Assembly (NCBI GenBank): GCA_030374765.1
Contig: JARGXX010000086.1
Location: 558,001 to 622,000 of the forward strand
Direction: 5' to 3'
Source: Agarophyton chilense
Taxonomy: Eukaryota; Rhodophyta; Florideophyceae; Gracilariales; Gracilariaceae
Length of the DNA: 64,000 nt
How positions within the stretch are numbered: position 1 is the stretch's first letter; each line of letters opens with the position of its first letter. A model generated the notes under the pieces. The model saw nothing but the letters and a program-made list of their open reading frames with translations, made no database searches and was not told the DNA's origin. Positions 1 to 12,240 of this stretch are shown piece by piece. The translations under genes and the position numbers were made by a program.

Positions 1-3000
1 TTGTGCCACATAATTAGGCCTGGTCAGCTGGCAATTTGTGAAGCTCAGACACCCGCAGTCCACGAATCGCAACCACCTTCCACGCAGACTTAATTGCGAT
101 CCTTCCTTGCATTATGTAACGTCTACAGACGATTCATACCGAGCAACTCGCACATTGCAGCTCCATTGAACGCATTGTTGCGTAAAGGACAGCCTGTTAA
201 GCTCGAGGAATTTGGACTCGCCTAATACGAAGCCTTCGACACTTTGAAGACAAAACTCGTCACAGCACCAATCTTGGTCTTGCCCAAACTTAACCTACCC
301 TAATCCTTGGCCACCGACTCCAGTGCGTACCAGGTAGGGTGTGCCCTTTCTCAGACCCATCCGGACGGTCAGAGGAAACCAATTGGTTACTGGTCACGAA
401 CGCTGAACGCGGCAGGGAAGAATTAGTCCGTATCCGAAAACAAATGCCTTGCGGTAGTGTGAGCGCTGACTACTTTACGACCCTTTCTTCATAGGGAAAC
501 GTTTACCATCCATACGGATCATTCGTCCCTACAATGTTTATTATCAATAACAGACCCCTCCAGGAGATTACCACGCTGGCGCTTACGACTATCTGAATTC
601 GATTTCGAAGTTAAATATAAGAAGTGACTGGCTAACATACAGGCCCGCGCTTCATTGAGATTGGAAACTTTAGGAGAAACCCAAGGAGAAATCGATGACG
701 ATTTACCGTGTCTCTCAATGGAAATGCACAACGATGAAACGAAACTTGAAGATCAAGAAGATTAAGGGGATTACTCGCAATGGGACCCTCTCATGGCAAC
801 CCGTGGAACTGAATCTCCTGATCAACTCGAGCGTATTTCGATTACTGAGCTCCTCAATGATCAACTCACAGATAACTTCTACACAGCAATACGCTCTCGT
901 CTTAACGGGGGGGAGGAGTTGCCCTTTTCGCTCGATTCACGAGGTATATTGCTCAGACATGTCGAGAAGCATGATCAGATCGTTGTTCCGCACGCGTTGA
1001 AGAGTTTTGTACTCTACTTCGCCCATTATGTGAAGCTACCTGGACACTCAGGAGGAACAAAGTTGTTTATAACACTAAGAAAGGACTTCTAACGGCCAAC
1101 TTTGGCAATCGACTGCCATGCTACGGTAAAGCTATGCCGAACGTGTGCGATGAATCCCGTGAAACTATATAAAAAGACGAAGAAGATGACTATATTCCGG
1201 GCGAAGGCGCCTCTAGAATTAGTCAGCATCGACATACCTTGAGAGCTAATTCGTTCCAACCAAGGATATCGCTACCTACTGGTAATTACGGATCGATTCT
1301 CGAAGCTTTAACGGACTGTACCGTTGAAGAAGTTAACCGCCTCGGTATTAGCTCAGGCTTTCATCAAACACTGGGAGTGTGTGTACGGACCGCTGGAAGT
1401 ACTGCTATCAGATAATGGAAAAAAGATTGTCGCTAAATTCTTTCAGAACATATGCCAAATAATAGGCATCAGGAACGTGTTTACCACGACCTACCATCCA
1501 TAGTTTAATGGTCAGGTGGAACGCTACCACCGTAAGGTATAAGCCGCTCTTTGGCATTATATCGCAGATCACCCTAAGGAGTGGGACATGTACAAAGACA
1601 CACTCTGCTATGCGTACAACACGCTAGTGCATACGTCTACCAAGGCGGCTCCTTTTGATCCCGTGAAATTACGTAGCCCACCGTCACTGCCTATGAGTTT
1701 GGATGAAGTCGAGGAAGACAAAACGACACCGGCGAAGAACCATCTGTGGTGAAGAAACGATCTGAGGTTGAGAACAGAGCAGGCGGCTCTAGAATTGGCA
1801 AAAACGCAAGCGCGTTACAAACGTAATTCGGACGCCCAACGTCGAAGACAGTTGTAAGATCTCAGGGTCGGAGGAAACGCCTTTGTTCGCGTGGAACAGC
1901 TTGAGAAGCAGGATGGATCACGTCACAAAATGCTACCGGTAGCATCCGGACCTTTCAAGGTAGTGGAGCTCACCGATGACACGATCGTCCTGAAGACAGG
2001 AGAGGAAGTTGAACGTTTTTCGCACGATCGTAATGAAACCGCACCAGACAACCCGGAACCAGAGGAAACTGAGAAAGGAAGCACTGTCTATCCGCAGGAA
2101 CGGTGGCTACCCGTCGAATGAGATGGTCCGCCTCCCGCGGCACACAGCGCTGACACGGCTCGTGATCTCCCCCCTCGCGGCCGTACAGTGGCATCCAATG
2201 GCAATTTTCCGAAAAATCTGAATAAGCCCCGTGGCAAGAGCCAGCACTCTGGTACGACCACAGTATCTGATGACAGGAAAGAAATTGTCAAGTTTGGTCC
2301 AATTTGATACGGTCCAGAAGCGGCTGCACACACGCCATCACCGGTTCAGGTTGAACCGTCAAGAGGAACGCCACTTGCTGAGCGATCGCGCTTGGCAGCC
2401 GACCGAGGAGAAAAAGGCGACGATGAAGGTAGACCTCCATTGCTGGTGGATGCACCCCCAGCTGAACCCTCGGTGAAGAAGCCCAGTTTGGCTCAGAACA
2501 CGCAGAAGGAAAGACAGAACAAGAAACGTGAAGAAAAATGGATAACCGTAGACCCGACGACTGTGCTGTCGGAAGCCGAGAACGTCGCTACAGTGGCACG
2601 AGAAGGCCCACAGCTGTCCGAACAGACTACGCAGGTTCAACCTGAAGATATAGAAAGTTCCCAAGCGCCCTCTCGGGAGATTCAAGGAAACGACAATGTT
2701 GTCATATCCCGTCAAAATTCAACGTGTTCGTTTGTCAGACGGTATAAGCCGGTGAATCGACACATCGCGCCATCCGCCCAAACGTTGGAAAATGCCCAGG
2801 AGTACGTCATGGATCGCATCATCGATCACTGCGAAGACGAAGACACCCGCAGACTACTGTATCGTATCCGTTGGTAAGGTCTTCCTCCAGTAGCAGATAC
2901 GTGGGATCCAATAACTCATATTCTGCGCTCGCAGGTTGTGCGTTACCATCGTCGCATTCGACTACCACTCCCTGCAGAGATCGACAGCGCGATTATGGGC

Positions 3001-3010
3001 TTTCCAGACC
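1..3010 (+). pseudogene. Element 1 pol remnant: RT end, RNase H, integrase, chromodomain
   Basis: The first 300 bases encode the end of reverse transcriptase, with the same residues as element 2 around 'AAPLNA'. RNase H follows to about 0.65 kb. An integrase zinc-binding segment lies around 0.9-1.15 kb and the integrase core at about 1.2-1.9 kb, with a C-terminal segment to about 2.1 kb. A charged linker (2.39-2.75 kb) leads into a chromodomain with the residues EYVMDRIIDH and a following aromatic-rich end near 2.8-3.0 kb. Chromodomains after integrase are typical of chromoviruses and are known to direct insertion to particular chromatin. The reading frame is broken in many places; this is a fossil copy. 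Confidence 0.85.
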
Positions 3011-3185
3011 TGATTTCGAGGAGCGACTGCTAATTCCCTGTCCCCTGAGAAGAAGGAAGAAGACCAAAAGACTCGAGAAGAAGAAGGAAAAGTACTTAGG
3101 AACACGTGAAGTCACGGAAATAGAAGAATTTGGTTTATGTTATCCCCTCAAGGGTGTTGACGACATCTAAAGTTGGTCAAAGTAC

Positions 3186-4868
3186 CTACCCGCAGGTAAG
3201 ATTATTCGGCATAGAGGTAATATCAGCACGATCGCCTTGCAGCTGTTCTTCGGGGAAACCCACGTCTAAAAGGAATTGTCTCAACGGTGCCAAAAAGGGA
3301 ACCTCTGCCTCGCTCCTTTGTTGGGCGAACCCATGATGGTACCCCATCGATGGGTTGACACGCGATTTCATAGCCGTTGGTGGCAAAGCAACCGTCATAG
3401 GCGCAGTACCGGATAGTTCGGGTTCATTTTCGAAATCGAGTTCTGCATCAGCACCTGGAGCTTCTGCATACTCCTGATCTGCAAACTCAGAACGTGCGGA
3501 CTCCTAAATATATCCTGTACGCTGATTTTCAGGGCACTCCCTAGGATTCGCACGAAGGTCACGAGCCTGATCAGACATGATTATCTGGCTGGTCCAGGGA
3601 TTTTACCATACAAAGTCTCCAGCATTAGCCGTGCGTCCCGGCAAATGATCTCGATGGCGCGCCCTTGTTCCTCTAGCTGATTGCTCCAATGGAACGCCAT
3701 GACAGTCGATACTGTCGATCAAGTCTACCAAGAGTAGGAATTCGTCATAATTAGCATGGGACCCCAACACAAGAGAAAGATGGAGTTGTCTCGCATATCT
3801 CCACGCTTTTGGCGACATGTACCAAAGCCTATGGGTATCGTATGCATCTTAGACAATATACGCTGCCATCTTGGCAAATGAACTCGGAGAGCACGACCGT
3901 CCAGTATCCCGAGAACGGGTCGTTTTTCAATGCGGAACCGATATAGGGTATGGCAGGAGGAAGCTCCACCGGACATCAACCAGAGATCTCGTTCTCAGCC
4001 AAGTGTTCTGGCAGCGCGACATAGCGTCCGACGCGAGCATTCCGCCTAGCTCGATCAATCTCGATCATTTGGTATGAAACCAGATACCACAAGCGGGATG
4101 TCGTACGTCGTTCCCAACGAGGATAATCCCAGTACGGAATGTTACTCTTATGGAAAAAGCGGAAGTCCGCACAGAGCAAGGGCCGGCGAAAGCAGAGTGC
4201 GCGTTGCGTACATCGCGTTAGCCGCGCCATTCGTCGACTTCGATTTCGTATAAGGACTCGATGTACGAGTGTCTTTCGCCATTCGTGCGAGCCATTCAGG
4301 GATCCGGATTCCAATCTCCAGTGAGAACGACCGTGCTAATGAACCGGTGCAGACGCTGGTATATCAACTTGGTGAACCGAGTTCGGGCTTCGTCCACACT
4401 TTCGTTGGTATACCGGGTAATCGCGTTCTCTGGCAAAGCACAGTGAGTAAGCCAATCGTGGCTGCGGATAGCCGCAAACGGAAGGCCGTCGGGAAGGTAA
4501 CCGTTGAAGACGTATCGGTTGATCAACGCGTCATCTCGAAGAGCGACTGGGTCTAACCAGGGAGCCTGCGCGAAGAGGTTAGCATCGTCGAGAGGGTCTC
4601 GTCCCACCAAGTCCGCGGGATGTGGATAGCTGCGTAAAACACGACGAGACCGCGCTCGAATGATCCCAGCAGAGGATAAATAAGCCGCATTGGACATCAA
4701 ACCTGAAGCCGAAGGCTCTAAGGGCAAGGATGGGAAACCCCTTCGAGGAGACCGCATTGACCGTAAGACCGAAGGCGCCGCAGCATGCGAATCGAAGCCA
4801 CTGCTGTCGTAAAAACCCTCGGAGGGTACGTCTCCGTTGTTGGAGTTGTGCGGCGCGTAGGGGTTCAT
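3186..4868 (-). pseudogene. Element 1 antisense ORF (aORF) remnant
   Basis: This coding sequence runs opposite to element 1, between its chromodomain and its 3' LTR. Its N-terminal part (about 190 residues from 4868) is Ser/Pro/Ala-rich and includes the residues SYPHPADL. Later parts contain YQMIEIDR, LSLVLGSHAN and LRQFLLD. All of these blocks recur, in the same order and at the same place, in the antisense ORF of element 2. I recognise no known domain. It is broken in a few places. Extra ORFs, some of them antisense, are known downstream of pol in certain plant Ty3/gypsy elements; the function of this one is unknown. Confidence 0.75.
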
Positions 4869-4992
4869 CGCTTAGCAAGTTGGAACAGATGGTACTTTCG
4901 TTTAGCACGAAGCAATTTCGGAACGCCGATGCATCCCCCGGTATATAAGGACGTCTTGCGTCGCCGGTGTTTCGCGCTTAACGGGGAGGCTG

Positions 4993-5622
4993 TGTAGTAT
5001 TATGCGCTTTCGGAATACCGACGGAAGATTTTTTGGCTAAGTTTAAAGATACTCATAAGTAAGTGCAACGGCTAGGATGAAGTTATGAAGCGGAACCCCT
5101 CAGATGGTCCGTGAGGTGGTATGTTACACGTGGAACCTCGGTCTGCAACGGCGCATCTGAACGGCGCATCCGATTCGACCCTTTGTAGGGAAATACCGGA
5201 CTGGCAACAGCGCATATACAGTAGTGAGTAGCCAAGTGGCAACCATTATCCCGTACTGTAGAGAGGTTAATCGGCTAGTCATGTTTATATCTAGATATTA
5301 TTATGGGCGGCGCTCACCCCTGGGCACTGTACTTAAGGCACAGAAGGGAGCGTCGACTCTAAAATAAAGGAGACAGCAAACGGGTTCACAACTCACTTGT
5401 TCCTTGTTCAGGATTCCTTAACCGGAGATCCGGACAAGCTACAACAAGTAGTTGTCTGTTCAATAGTACCAACCACTTCCATTGGCGAGTGGGGCCTTAC
5501 AACCCCTATTCTAGCTCGCTGGTGTTGTGCTCTACCACACCTTCCCCTTAGCCGCAAGCACCCATTCGACAGTCCCTGACTCTGTCGCAGGTGTCTGCTC
5601 TCTCGGTGGATCGGATACTGCA
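4993..5622 (+). repeat. Element 1 3' LTR
   Basis: A 630-bp terminal repeat starting TGTAGTAT and ending ATACTGCA. It aligns, in reverse orientation, with both LTRs of element 2; matching blocks include the last 60 bases and the GGAATCC/TTAACC region near 5.4 kb. The TG...CA ends and near-perfect inverted tips are typical of LTRs. The partner LTR is outside the window. Confidence 0.85.
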
Positions 5623-5968
5623 CGTTGCCAATGATAAGTGGGACCGCCACGCAAAGCAATTTCCACAGTCGAAACCGCAGACGTATTTCGAGAGAGAGAA
5701 GTCGTGATGCGAGTATCACATCATTGCAGAAGAAACCAAGTTCCACCTTATCGTTAGACTCAAAAACGGTGTTGTCGACACGTAGAGCATTCGTGTCATC
5801 TTTTCATTTTCATGAGGACGAGTGCGTACTGGGAGAGTTCAGTGATGTGGTGATTGGATGTGTCTTTATGCACAGAGAGTGATTGCTGGGAATGTGTGAT
5901 AATGGAGAAGCTGAAGGCAGAAGAGAATCGGAGTACCTATTAAAAAGCACGGCATCAACTTTCACACC
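5623..5968. other. Flank between element 1 LTR and gene A fragment
   Basis: About 350 bases immediately right of the element 1 LTR. A short open stretch of about 85 codons is present on the plus strand from 5625, but I see no domain. It may be an eroded earlier part of gene A, which would mean element 1 also inserted into that gene; this cannot be tested here because the left flank is missing. Confidence 0.3.
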
Positions 5969-6764
5969 TTGCTTTTGGCATCCCTTAAACAGCATGGAGG
6001 ATTGGAGAGCAGACCACCAGGTCTACTGGACCAAGAAGTTCTGTTCGTTGACATAAGTCGAATAAGCGCGACGGATATCCTCACATTACATCAAAAGCTG
6101 GCACCCTTGAAGCAGTTGCTGAAACCTGGCGAGCCAGATGGACCACGACATGTTGTAGTCAGCGGTGCTCAGCCAATTTATCGTATGTTGGTGAAAATAT
6201 GGAGAAACTCTTATTCGAAAGCAAATAGAAATAACTGGAGGGATGCTTTGTTAGGCGAGCTCAAAGAACACGATTTCATGATTCCCTTCCCGGGGGTCTT
6301 CCATGTCGAGAAACAGGGTCTCTACCTACTGTGCAAGGAGATATTGGACGGGCTAGGCTTGAAGGAGCTAGCGGCTTGCTCTGGTCTTTCACGAAGTCAG
6401 GTGGACGGAAGTCTTACGCATGGACATGCCCGAAATAGTCGTGCTGTCTTGTTCAATATCTCTGCTGCCTTGACTATACACACTATGGACTTATTCCAAA
6501 TGGATTTTTTAGATATAAAGGATTCAATTGAGAAATCCAGTCAGGTTTATCGTGGTACGCTTAGATCACGAGCTCTGAGGGCTGGAAGACGACAGACCTA
6601 ACTACAAAGCTGTGCAACAGATTTGGTCACAGATGAGGTTCTCGTGGTTGGCAGGCTTCTTTGAAAGCGTATATCTGAGTATTTCTGTCACAAACCCAAT
6701 GGAAAGCGCGTTGTTTATACTGTGTTACTAACAAGTCTGCTTCCAACGGTTAGGTTCCATTTGT

Positions 6765-6776
6765 TATCAAGAACTG
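6765..6776. repeat. 12-bp TSD, left copy
   Basis: TATCAAGAACTG, identical to 7300-7311, directly flanking the SINE-like insertion. Confidence 0.7.
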
Positions 6777-7299
6777 GTCAAACTGATGTGGTGGATAGTT
6801 TTTTGTTACGCCTCAACCACATACTGCATACATCTGGACATCTGAAGTGAGAAGGAGCGGTGATAGCGGTTGAGCCCTGTAAGCCGCCGGGCCCTGAAGG
6901 ATCTTGCAGATGACACGTGGACGGATCGACCTCCGGTGGACTCATGTAGACTATTAATTTGTTTTGATTAGTGTATTAGATTAGCATTACAGTGCCAGGG
7001 AGATTGTAGTGCCACTCCAGTACTATTTCCTTGGCTCGAGTGACGCTTCTCCCTTAGAGTAAGGTAGGCACCGTTAGGATACTAAATAACCCCCTTTCGT
7101 ATATTAGTTCCACCCTTTGGTCTTCAAGCCATTGTTTCCGTAGCTCCAACCTGTAGGAATACGCAGTAAACGCCAGCCCATTGCACCAAGTACTCTGGGA
7201 GTGCCGCCATCAAGGATTCGAACCTTAGGACCCGCTCTAACACGCTACCACCGGTCGAGACCCGTATGCTGACATAACCCGTCATTGCGTTACATGAAG
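6777..7299 (-). mobile_element. SINE-like insertion with tRNA-like head and 12-bp TSD
   Basis: A 523-bp insertion bounded by a perfect 12-bp direct repeat, TATCAAGAACTG, at 6765-6776 and 7300-7311. On the minus strand a tRNA-like segment lies near one end (about 7265 to 7200), with an exact RNA polymerase III B box (GGTTCGAATCC, 7224-7214) and a following GGCGGCA acceptor-like end; an anticodon arm seems to be missing. The gene A reading frame is continuous when traced from one copy of the direct repeat to the other, which supports the boundaries. A poly(A) or simple tail is not obvious at the distal end, so assignment to SINEs is likely but not certain. Confidence 0.65.
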
Positions 7300-7311
7300 T
7301 ATCAAGAACTG
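7300..7311. repeat. 12-bp TSD, right copy
   Basis: TATCAAGAACTG, identical to 6765-6776. The host reading frame resumes directly after it with residues YLFYGLF. Confidence 0.7.
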
Positions 7312-8499
7312 TACTTGTTTTATGGCTTGTTCCGGTCAATAATGCCGAGGGCTGCATTTCATGACATTTACACCAACAAACCTGCAGCTATGGTGGCTCG
7401 CGTTCCCTCTTTTACTACAGGAAAAGGCCCGGTGTGCGATTTACGAGGCTGGGGCTACGTGCATCTCGACGAAAGTCTTGAAATGCTTATCATCAGACTA
7501 ACCAAGGGACTGAATGTAATAATGCTACCATACTTGGAATCTGAAGGAATGTGGTTGCTAGTTGTATCTACCACTCCGATGAGAATAAGAAGCATCACTG
7601 CAGCCACCCATTCGTACAAGCCAAATTGTCAAGATCATGAAGCTGGGTTCAAAAGCACTTTTATGCTGGAATATGATAGAAACGCAGTTCAAAGTAATTC
7701 TGTTCTGCCAATGGTTGAGCTTATGCGCAGTAAGAGTTTCCTTTCCCTTGATCACAGGAACTGCGAGTGATTGAGAAATGTGCTTACGGCAACTCCTGAA
7801 GACTTAAACGACGATAGTGTGCAGCAATGTATTCTGGATGTATAAAATAGGGGAAAGAGCAATGAAGAGCTCCATGCTTCTGAAATGTTTCCCGATATAT
7901 TTGGTCCATTATCTGAAGCAAATGGCGATCAGCATTTCAAGGGGAAGCGCTTAAGGGAAGAATGGACAAAGCAGCTCCAAATACAAACAGCTGGATCAGT
8001 AATGGCTGCACAGAACGAAAGGAGTTCTGCACGATTAATCCGACCTAGTAAGGACCCGAAGAAGTCACTTTCGGACAGGCGATATATTTTTCAAAAGGAG
8101 ATGACCTCTCTCACTTTTGCAGAGCACGCTGCATTGGGTGTGGGAGACGTGGACGGTGCGTAACATGCTCGAGCAAGATGGAGAACACGAAACTCCACAA
8201 GATATCTAATGTCAACTTTTGTGGATGCATATAGAAGTGCAAACCTTGGCGTCCGGCATCCGAAGAAGGGCCGCATACTGTCTGCTCTCAATTTTGATGA
8301 CTTTGAAGACCACGAAAGCGGGTATGAACACGGCAGTGGACCTCAGCGGACTGTACGTCGAAGCCCTAGCTTTTATTACGACTTCGAAATGCCAACGTAT
8401 GGAGCAGTAGTGGTGGATATTATGAACCAAATTGGGAGTCGGGGTGCACAAGGGCGTCGTGGGAACTCAATGTTTCATGTCACGCTTTTGACGCTCAAA

Positions 8500-10683
8500 T
8501 GTATGTTGCGTCCATGGTTCACTGCGCCCGCTTGCGACTGCACGCTGGCCACTGTTGAACCCGAAAGGTCGGTGTCGCTACTGCTGGAAAGGCTGGATCT
8601 GTTGGCCGTGTTCTCAGAACGGACCGAGGAGGCTCTACCTCAGAAGGATGAATACCTGCTGGTGTTCACCGCGGCGGTGGAGGTCGAGTCATCACCTCGT
8701 TCGACGGGTCGAGCTACGGCCTTCCCAGCCATGTCAGGTAGCGACCCATGTCGTGGCCGTGGACGCGGGGGTATTACAAAGAGGGTCACTCTCTCGACTT
8801 CGCGAGCGCCAACCAACATTGGGTTTTGCAGCATGCCTGTCCCTGCGACTCAGGTCTCCCCTGGGACTCCGGCTGACCCGTACCAACGCAGTGGTGGACT
8901 TCCTTCGACGACCCAAACCAATTGAACTCAAAATCTCGCGTTCGGTGCGGCAAACCGGACGACGAGTCAGCATGGACCTTTTCGTATTACCTTCGACCAG
9001 GTGACGAACAATGACCTGTTGAAGCACAATTGGCCTGTGGCAGTGGGGAATTCGTCATTGCCTGCAGCTCTTACCAGACCACAATTGGATGCCTACTTCG
9101 GTTTGTCCCGTTGAGACTGCGAGCGCCTTCGCTCCGTTCCCTTGCTCTTGAAGAAACGGGAGCAAGAGTCTCAACCTCGTCAGGGTCGACTGGGATGTTA
9201 CCAGAGTCGGCAGCATCATACAACTTTGAGGTATTTCATCCCGCCGATGTATACGAGCGACTTGTCGTATGTGCGCATCGAACCGGAGCTGGATTATTAC
9301 CATCGATTGGTGGCGCTAGTGTGCCAGTACCCGTCTATTCCAGAGACTTACCTTCTGGTTTCACCTGACTTGGTTTCCCTGAATCTGCCTGTCACCACTA
9401 TCAATTGAGCTGACCATAGTAGGTGGGGCGAGGATGCAGCGACGGAGAGTCGCGTTCGCACTCGCAACTCTTACACTCGCGTTATGCATATGTTTCATAA
9501 TGTCGAGTACTTCTCACAACCTACGAAGGGCAGACGCGAATAGTACGTGCTTCGACCAGAGTGGTGGGAGTCTTATGAGGTTCCGTTATCGCTGAGCGTG
9601 CCCACTTCGCCGGTTTTGGCGTACTTCGGGAGTCAGATTTCCCGGAAACTAGAGCGGTAATACCTCATTTGGTCGATTGCCCTCTCGGAGTGGACCGTGT
9701 TGGTTGCCATCCTGGCTCTAGAGGCCGCCCGTTACGATATCGATTGGGATTTTCGCAATCCCAATTTTGACATATACCGAGATGGTGTTCAACCTGTAGG
9801 TCGCATGTTCTTCATATCTCCGAGGTTTGCCCAGGATATTTCCCGATTTGTTTACAAGAACATCTTGAAGGGGACCGATTATACCGTGAAGGATTTGGAC
9901 TCGTATCTCGAGCAGAACAAGAACTACCATTAGGATTCCCATGAAGGTTGGGAGGCTTTCGATCCCGCAACTTAGGAGATTGTGCCTCGCGACGCCCAAT
10001 ATTATCCCGGGTAGCCTCCTGTTTATGAAGCTACCGCGAGCTCCGAACCTTATCAGGGTACTGTGGGGACACGAGTTGGTCGTTATGATGGTCCCTTCCC
10101 GTCCGAGCCGTTACCTCAAGGTCGTAAGTCGCCTATCCCTACGGGTGTGACTCCTACTCAATCGAGCTCCTCGCGGGTTGCCGGTCCGGTTCGACCTCTC
10201 TTGGCGGGTATTGCTCGTCCTCTGCCTCAACCTATGATGGGTTCCCCGGCCGTGGTCGGCTTGCTGGCTCGAATTCGCCAGTCTTGCGTCACCAGTTTGC
10301 AGAGGGCTGGGCCGACCTCCGTGGTTGCTGCATTAACGCTCCTTGAAGGTTTGCTGCCGCGCCATGCGCAATACATGAAGGCGCTGAACCAACTTGGTAA
10401 GTTGCAGAATCAGTTCCAGTTGGACATGTACCAACTGGCCACCAGTCAGGTTGCCAATCTGGCAAGCGTCTCTGCTGCTGCGCCATCTGATCCTTTGGCA
10501 GATCCTCTTCTAGGTGCTAACTTGAACCCTGCGGTTTTGCAACCTGCTCTGGCGGTTCCTTTCGTTCATTCTCTTTTGGTTTCGACTCCTTTCCCCAGTG
10601 GCGGGGCTACCGCTCCTTCGCTACCTCTTAGGTCGATGGCTCCTAGCATTTCCGCGGGGTTTTCCTCCGTGGGTACTCAATAA
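8500..10683 (+). pseudogene. Element 3 antisense coding region
   Basis: Plus-strand open stretches lying opposite and downstream of the element 3 integrase, the same place where elements 1 and 2 carry their antisense ORF. The last stretch (10063-10683, about 206 codons) is rich in Pro, Ser, Ala, Leu and Gln and reads like a structural, low-complexity protein; an earlier one (9697-9933) has mixed composition with DIDWDFRNPNFDIYRDG. I see no convincing residue-level match to the element 1/2 antisense ORF and no known domain. It is broken in several places. The shared position, not similarity, is the basis for calling it an antisense ORF of the element. Confidence 0.5.
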
Positions 10684-10728
10684 CCCTGGTATTCCTGATT
10701 CCATTACTCCTAAACCGACAGGTCCTTC

Positions 10729-12240
10729 TTAGAGTAAATTGTTGTCTCTTCTACTGTTCCATTCGGTTGTTCTTTCGTGTCCTCCCTTGTAGGAAATCTG
10801 ACGCATATGCATCCACCTTCTGCGTAAAACGACGTATCTTCTCCCCTTCCTTAGGCCTGAGTACCACGAAGGTCGAAGGTTAGCCGTCTGCAGGCATCGG
10901 CTCCTTGCGACGGCGCCAATACCAGATACAGAAGTGTGGGGGTTCTCATAAGGTCCCCATGATTTGGGTAGAAGCTTCGAATTGATATCTCTATCAATAG
11001 CTTCATCGCCCGCTTCATCACCCGGTTGTGGTCTTTTACCTGAAGGTGGGTTGTCTATGTAGACATATTGTCCTGACGATACAGAGACCACTTTGGGTAC
11101 CCTACGGTCGTAGTCGGCCTTGTACCGCTTCTGGGCTGCAGTGAGGCGGCTCTCTGCATGTTTGAGAGCCCTCCTCAACCTCACAAGGGTATTTTGCTGG
11201 ACTTAGGCAGGGGTAAGTGCGCCAGCTGCAGTGCTGGTGGTATGATCTCTCTGCACTACAATACCTGGGGGGTGTTGCGAAAGAACCAAATCAAATGGAG
11301 TAGTCTGCGTTGACCGGTGTACCTGAAGGTTATAGGAGTAGGTGAGCGGTTGCACTAGCTCATCCCACCCAGTTTGGTGCTCTTCCGTATAGTGTCGTAG
11401 CCTTGATACCAATGTGTGGTCAAAGCGCTCGACCTGTCCGTTCGTCTGCGGGTGGTAGGCAGTAGTGAAATAGAGCTTGATACCCAAGAGGTTAGAGACT
11501 GCTTCGACGAACTTCGATGCCAGGTTTGAACCATTATCGGTAAGTAGGTACAGTGGTGCACCATACGGGTAGACCTAATTGTTGAGGAATGCGATCGCCA
11601 GCGTGGTTGACTTCGTCTCCTTGAAAGGTATCACTCTCGTGAGCTTCGAGAACCTGTCCGTGATCACTAGAATGTGCTGATACCCATTCTTGGTCTTGTA
11701 AAGTGGTCCTATAAAGTCTATCGCAACAAACTCCAGTGAAGCCGCTGCTGGAAACAGCTTGTGATACTTTCGATGCTTTCGAATACCACCGCATGTACAA
11801 GCACATGATTCGCATTGACCTACAAAGGTATAGACATCATGGGCCATAGGAGACCCATAGAACTGTTGACTCAAGGTGTAATACATCCTGGTGGCACCGA
11901 AGTGTCCCAATTGTCGCGGGAAGTGCGCGAGATACAAGACTCTCGGGCGCAGCGCCTTCGGAACCACCTTTTGAAGGCTACCATTTAAGGTTGACCTTCT
12001 CACGATGTCCCCATTGTGGTCCACATCGAATGGTGATCCTTTGAAACCAATTTGGTAAGCCAGGGCTCTGCAGTACGCATTCCGGGCCTGTTCTCGTAGA
12101 AATTCCTCTCGGGATACGAGCATGACGTTCGTTTCCTCTAGGGTCAGTATCTCCGTTGCCATGTCGGTGTTCCGCAACGCACATTCTTCAGGGAAGTCCC
12201 AACACCCTTCTAGGTGTTCGCCGCTACCATTTTAGTTTTA
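10729..12240 (-). pseudogene. Element 3 integrase remnant
   Basis: Minus-strand coding for an integrase. The first part (from about 12.18 kb down) has the zinc-binding region with residues LAHFPRQLGHFG and CESCACTC, then a core that begins LEFVAIDFIGPL and DRFSKLTRV. A following piece (11.49-11.20 kb) has TAYHPQTNGQVERF, the usual block around the last part of the DDE core, and the C-terminal segment (11.18-10.73 kb) has KRYKADYDRRV. Integrases of this type cut target DNA with a 5-bp stagger. The region is broken in a few places. Confidence 0.85.

Larger units (their letters stand above)
1..5622 (+). mobile_element. Element 1: Ty3/gypsy chromovirus, partial, fossil
   Basis: This is the right-hand part of a Ty3/gypsy LTR retrotransposon with a chromodomain; its 5' LTR, gag and most of reverse transcriptase lie left of the window. 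In order it shows the end of the RT/connection region, RNase H, an integrase zinc-binding region and core, a chromodomain near 2.75-3.0 kb, an antisense ORF (about 3.19-4.87 kb on the minus strand), and a 3' LTR at 4993-5622. Translated pieces closely match element 2, for example the stretch beginning with residues LERIS near 820-840. It is broken, with many breaks spread through pol, so it looks old. The insertion site cannot be checked by target duplication because the left end is missing. Confidence 0.9.
5969..8448 (+). pseudogene. Gene A, first half (broken multi-domain gene)
   Basis: A run of coding sequence on the plus strand, mostly in one frame, with several in-frame stops and one frame change near 6.58 kb. 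No start codon is visible at the left, so the N-terminus lies elsewhere. Around 6.24-6.45 kb it reads ...FMIPFPGVFHVEK... followed by a leucine-rich helical segment and HGHARNSRA. From memory this resembles a poorly described family, abundant in cnidarian and other genomes, whose members carry a 'GxFH' block, a PIN/XPG-like region (DTD...GCD) and a Cys-rich tail. The latter two are found in the second half at 28.75-30.13 kb. Coding is interrupted by a SINE-like insertion (6777-7299) and lost at about 8.45 kb, where element 3 appears to begin. Whether it was a host gene or part of a mobile element is unknown. Confidence 0.55.

Noticed and set aside
8444-8560. Left LTR of element 3
   Set aside because: No stretch here repeats the tract starting at 27215; a shared TTGACGCTCAA near 8.49 kb and 27.29 kb is too short to count.
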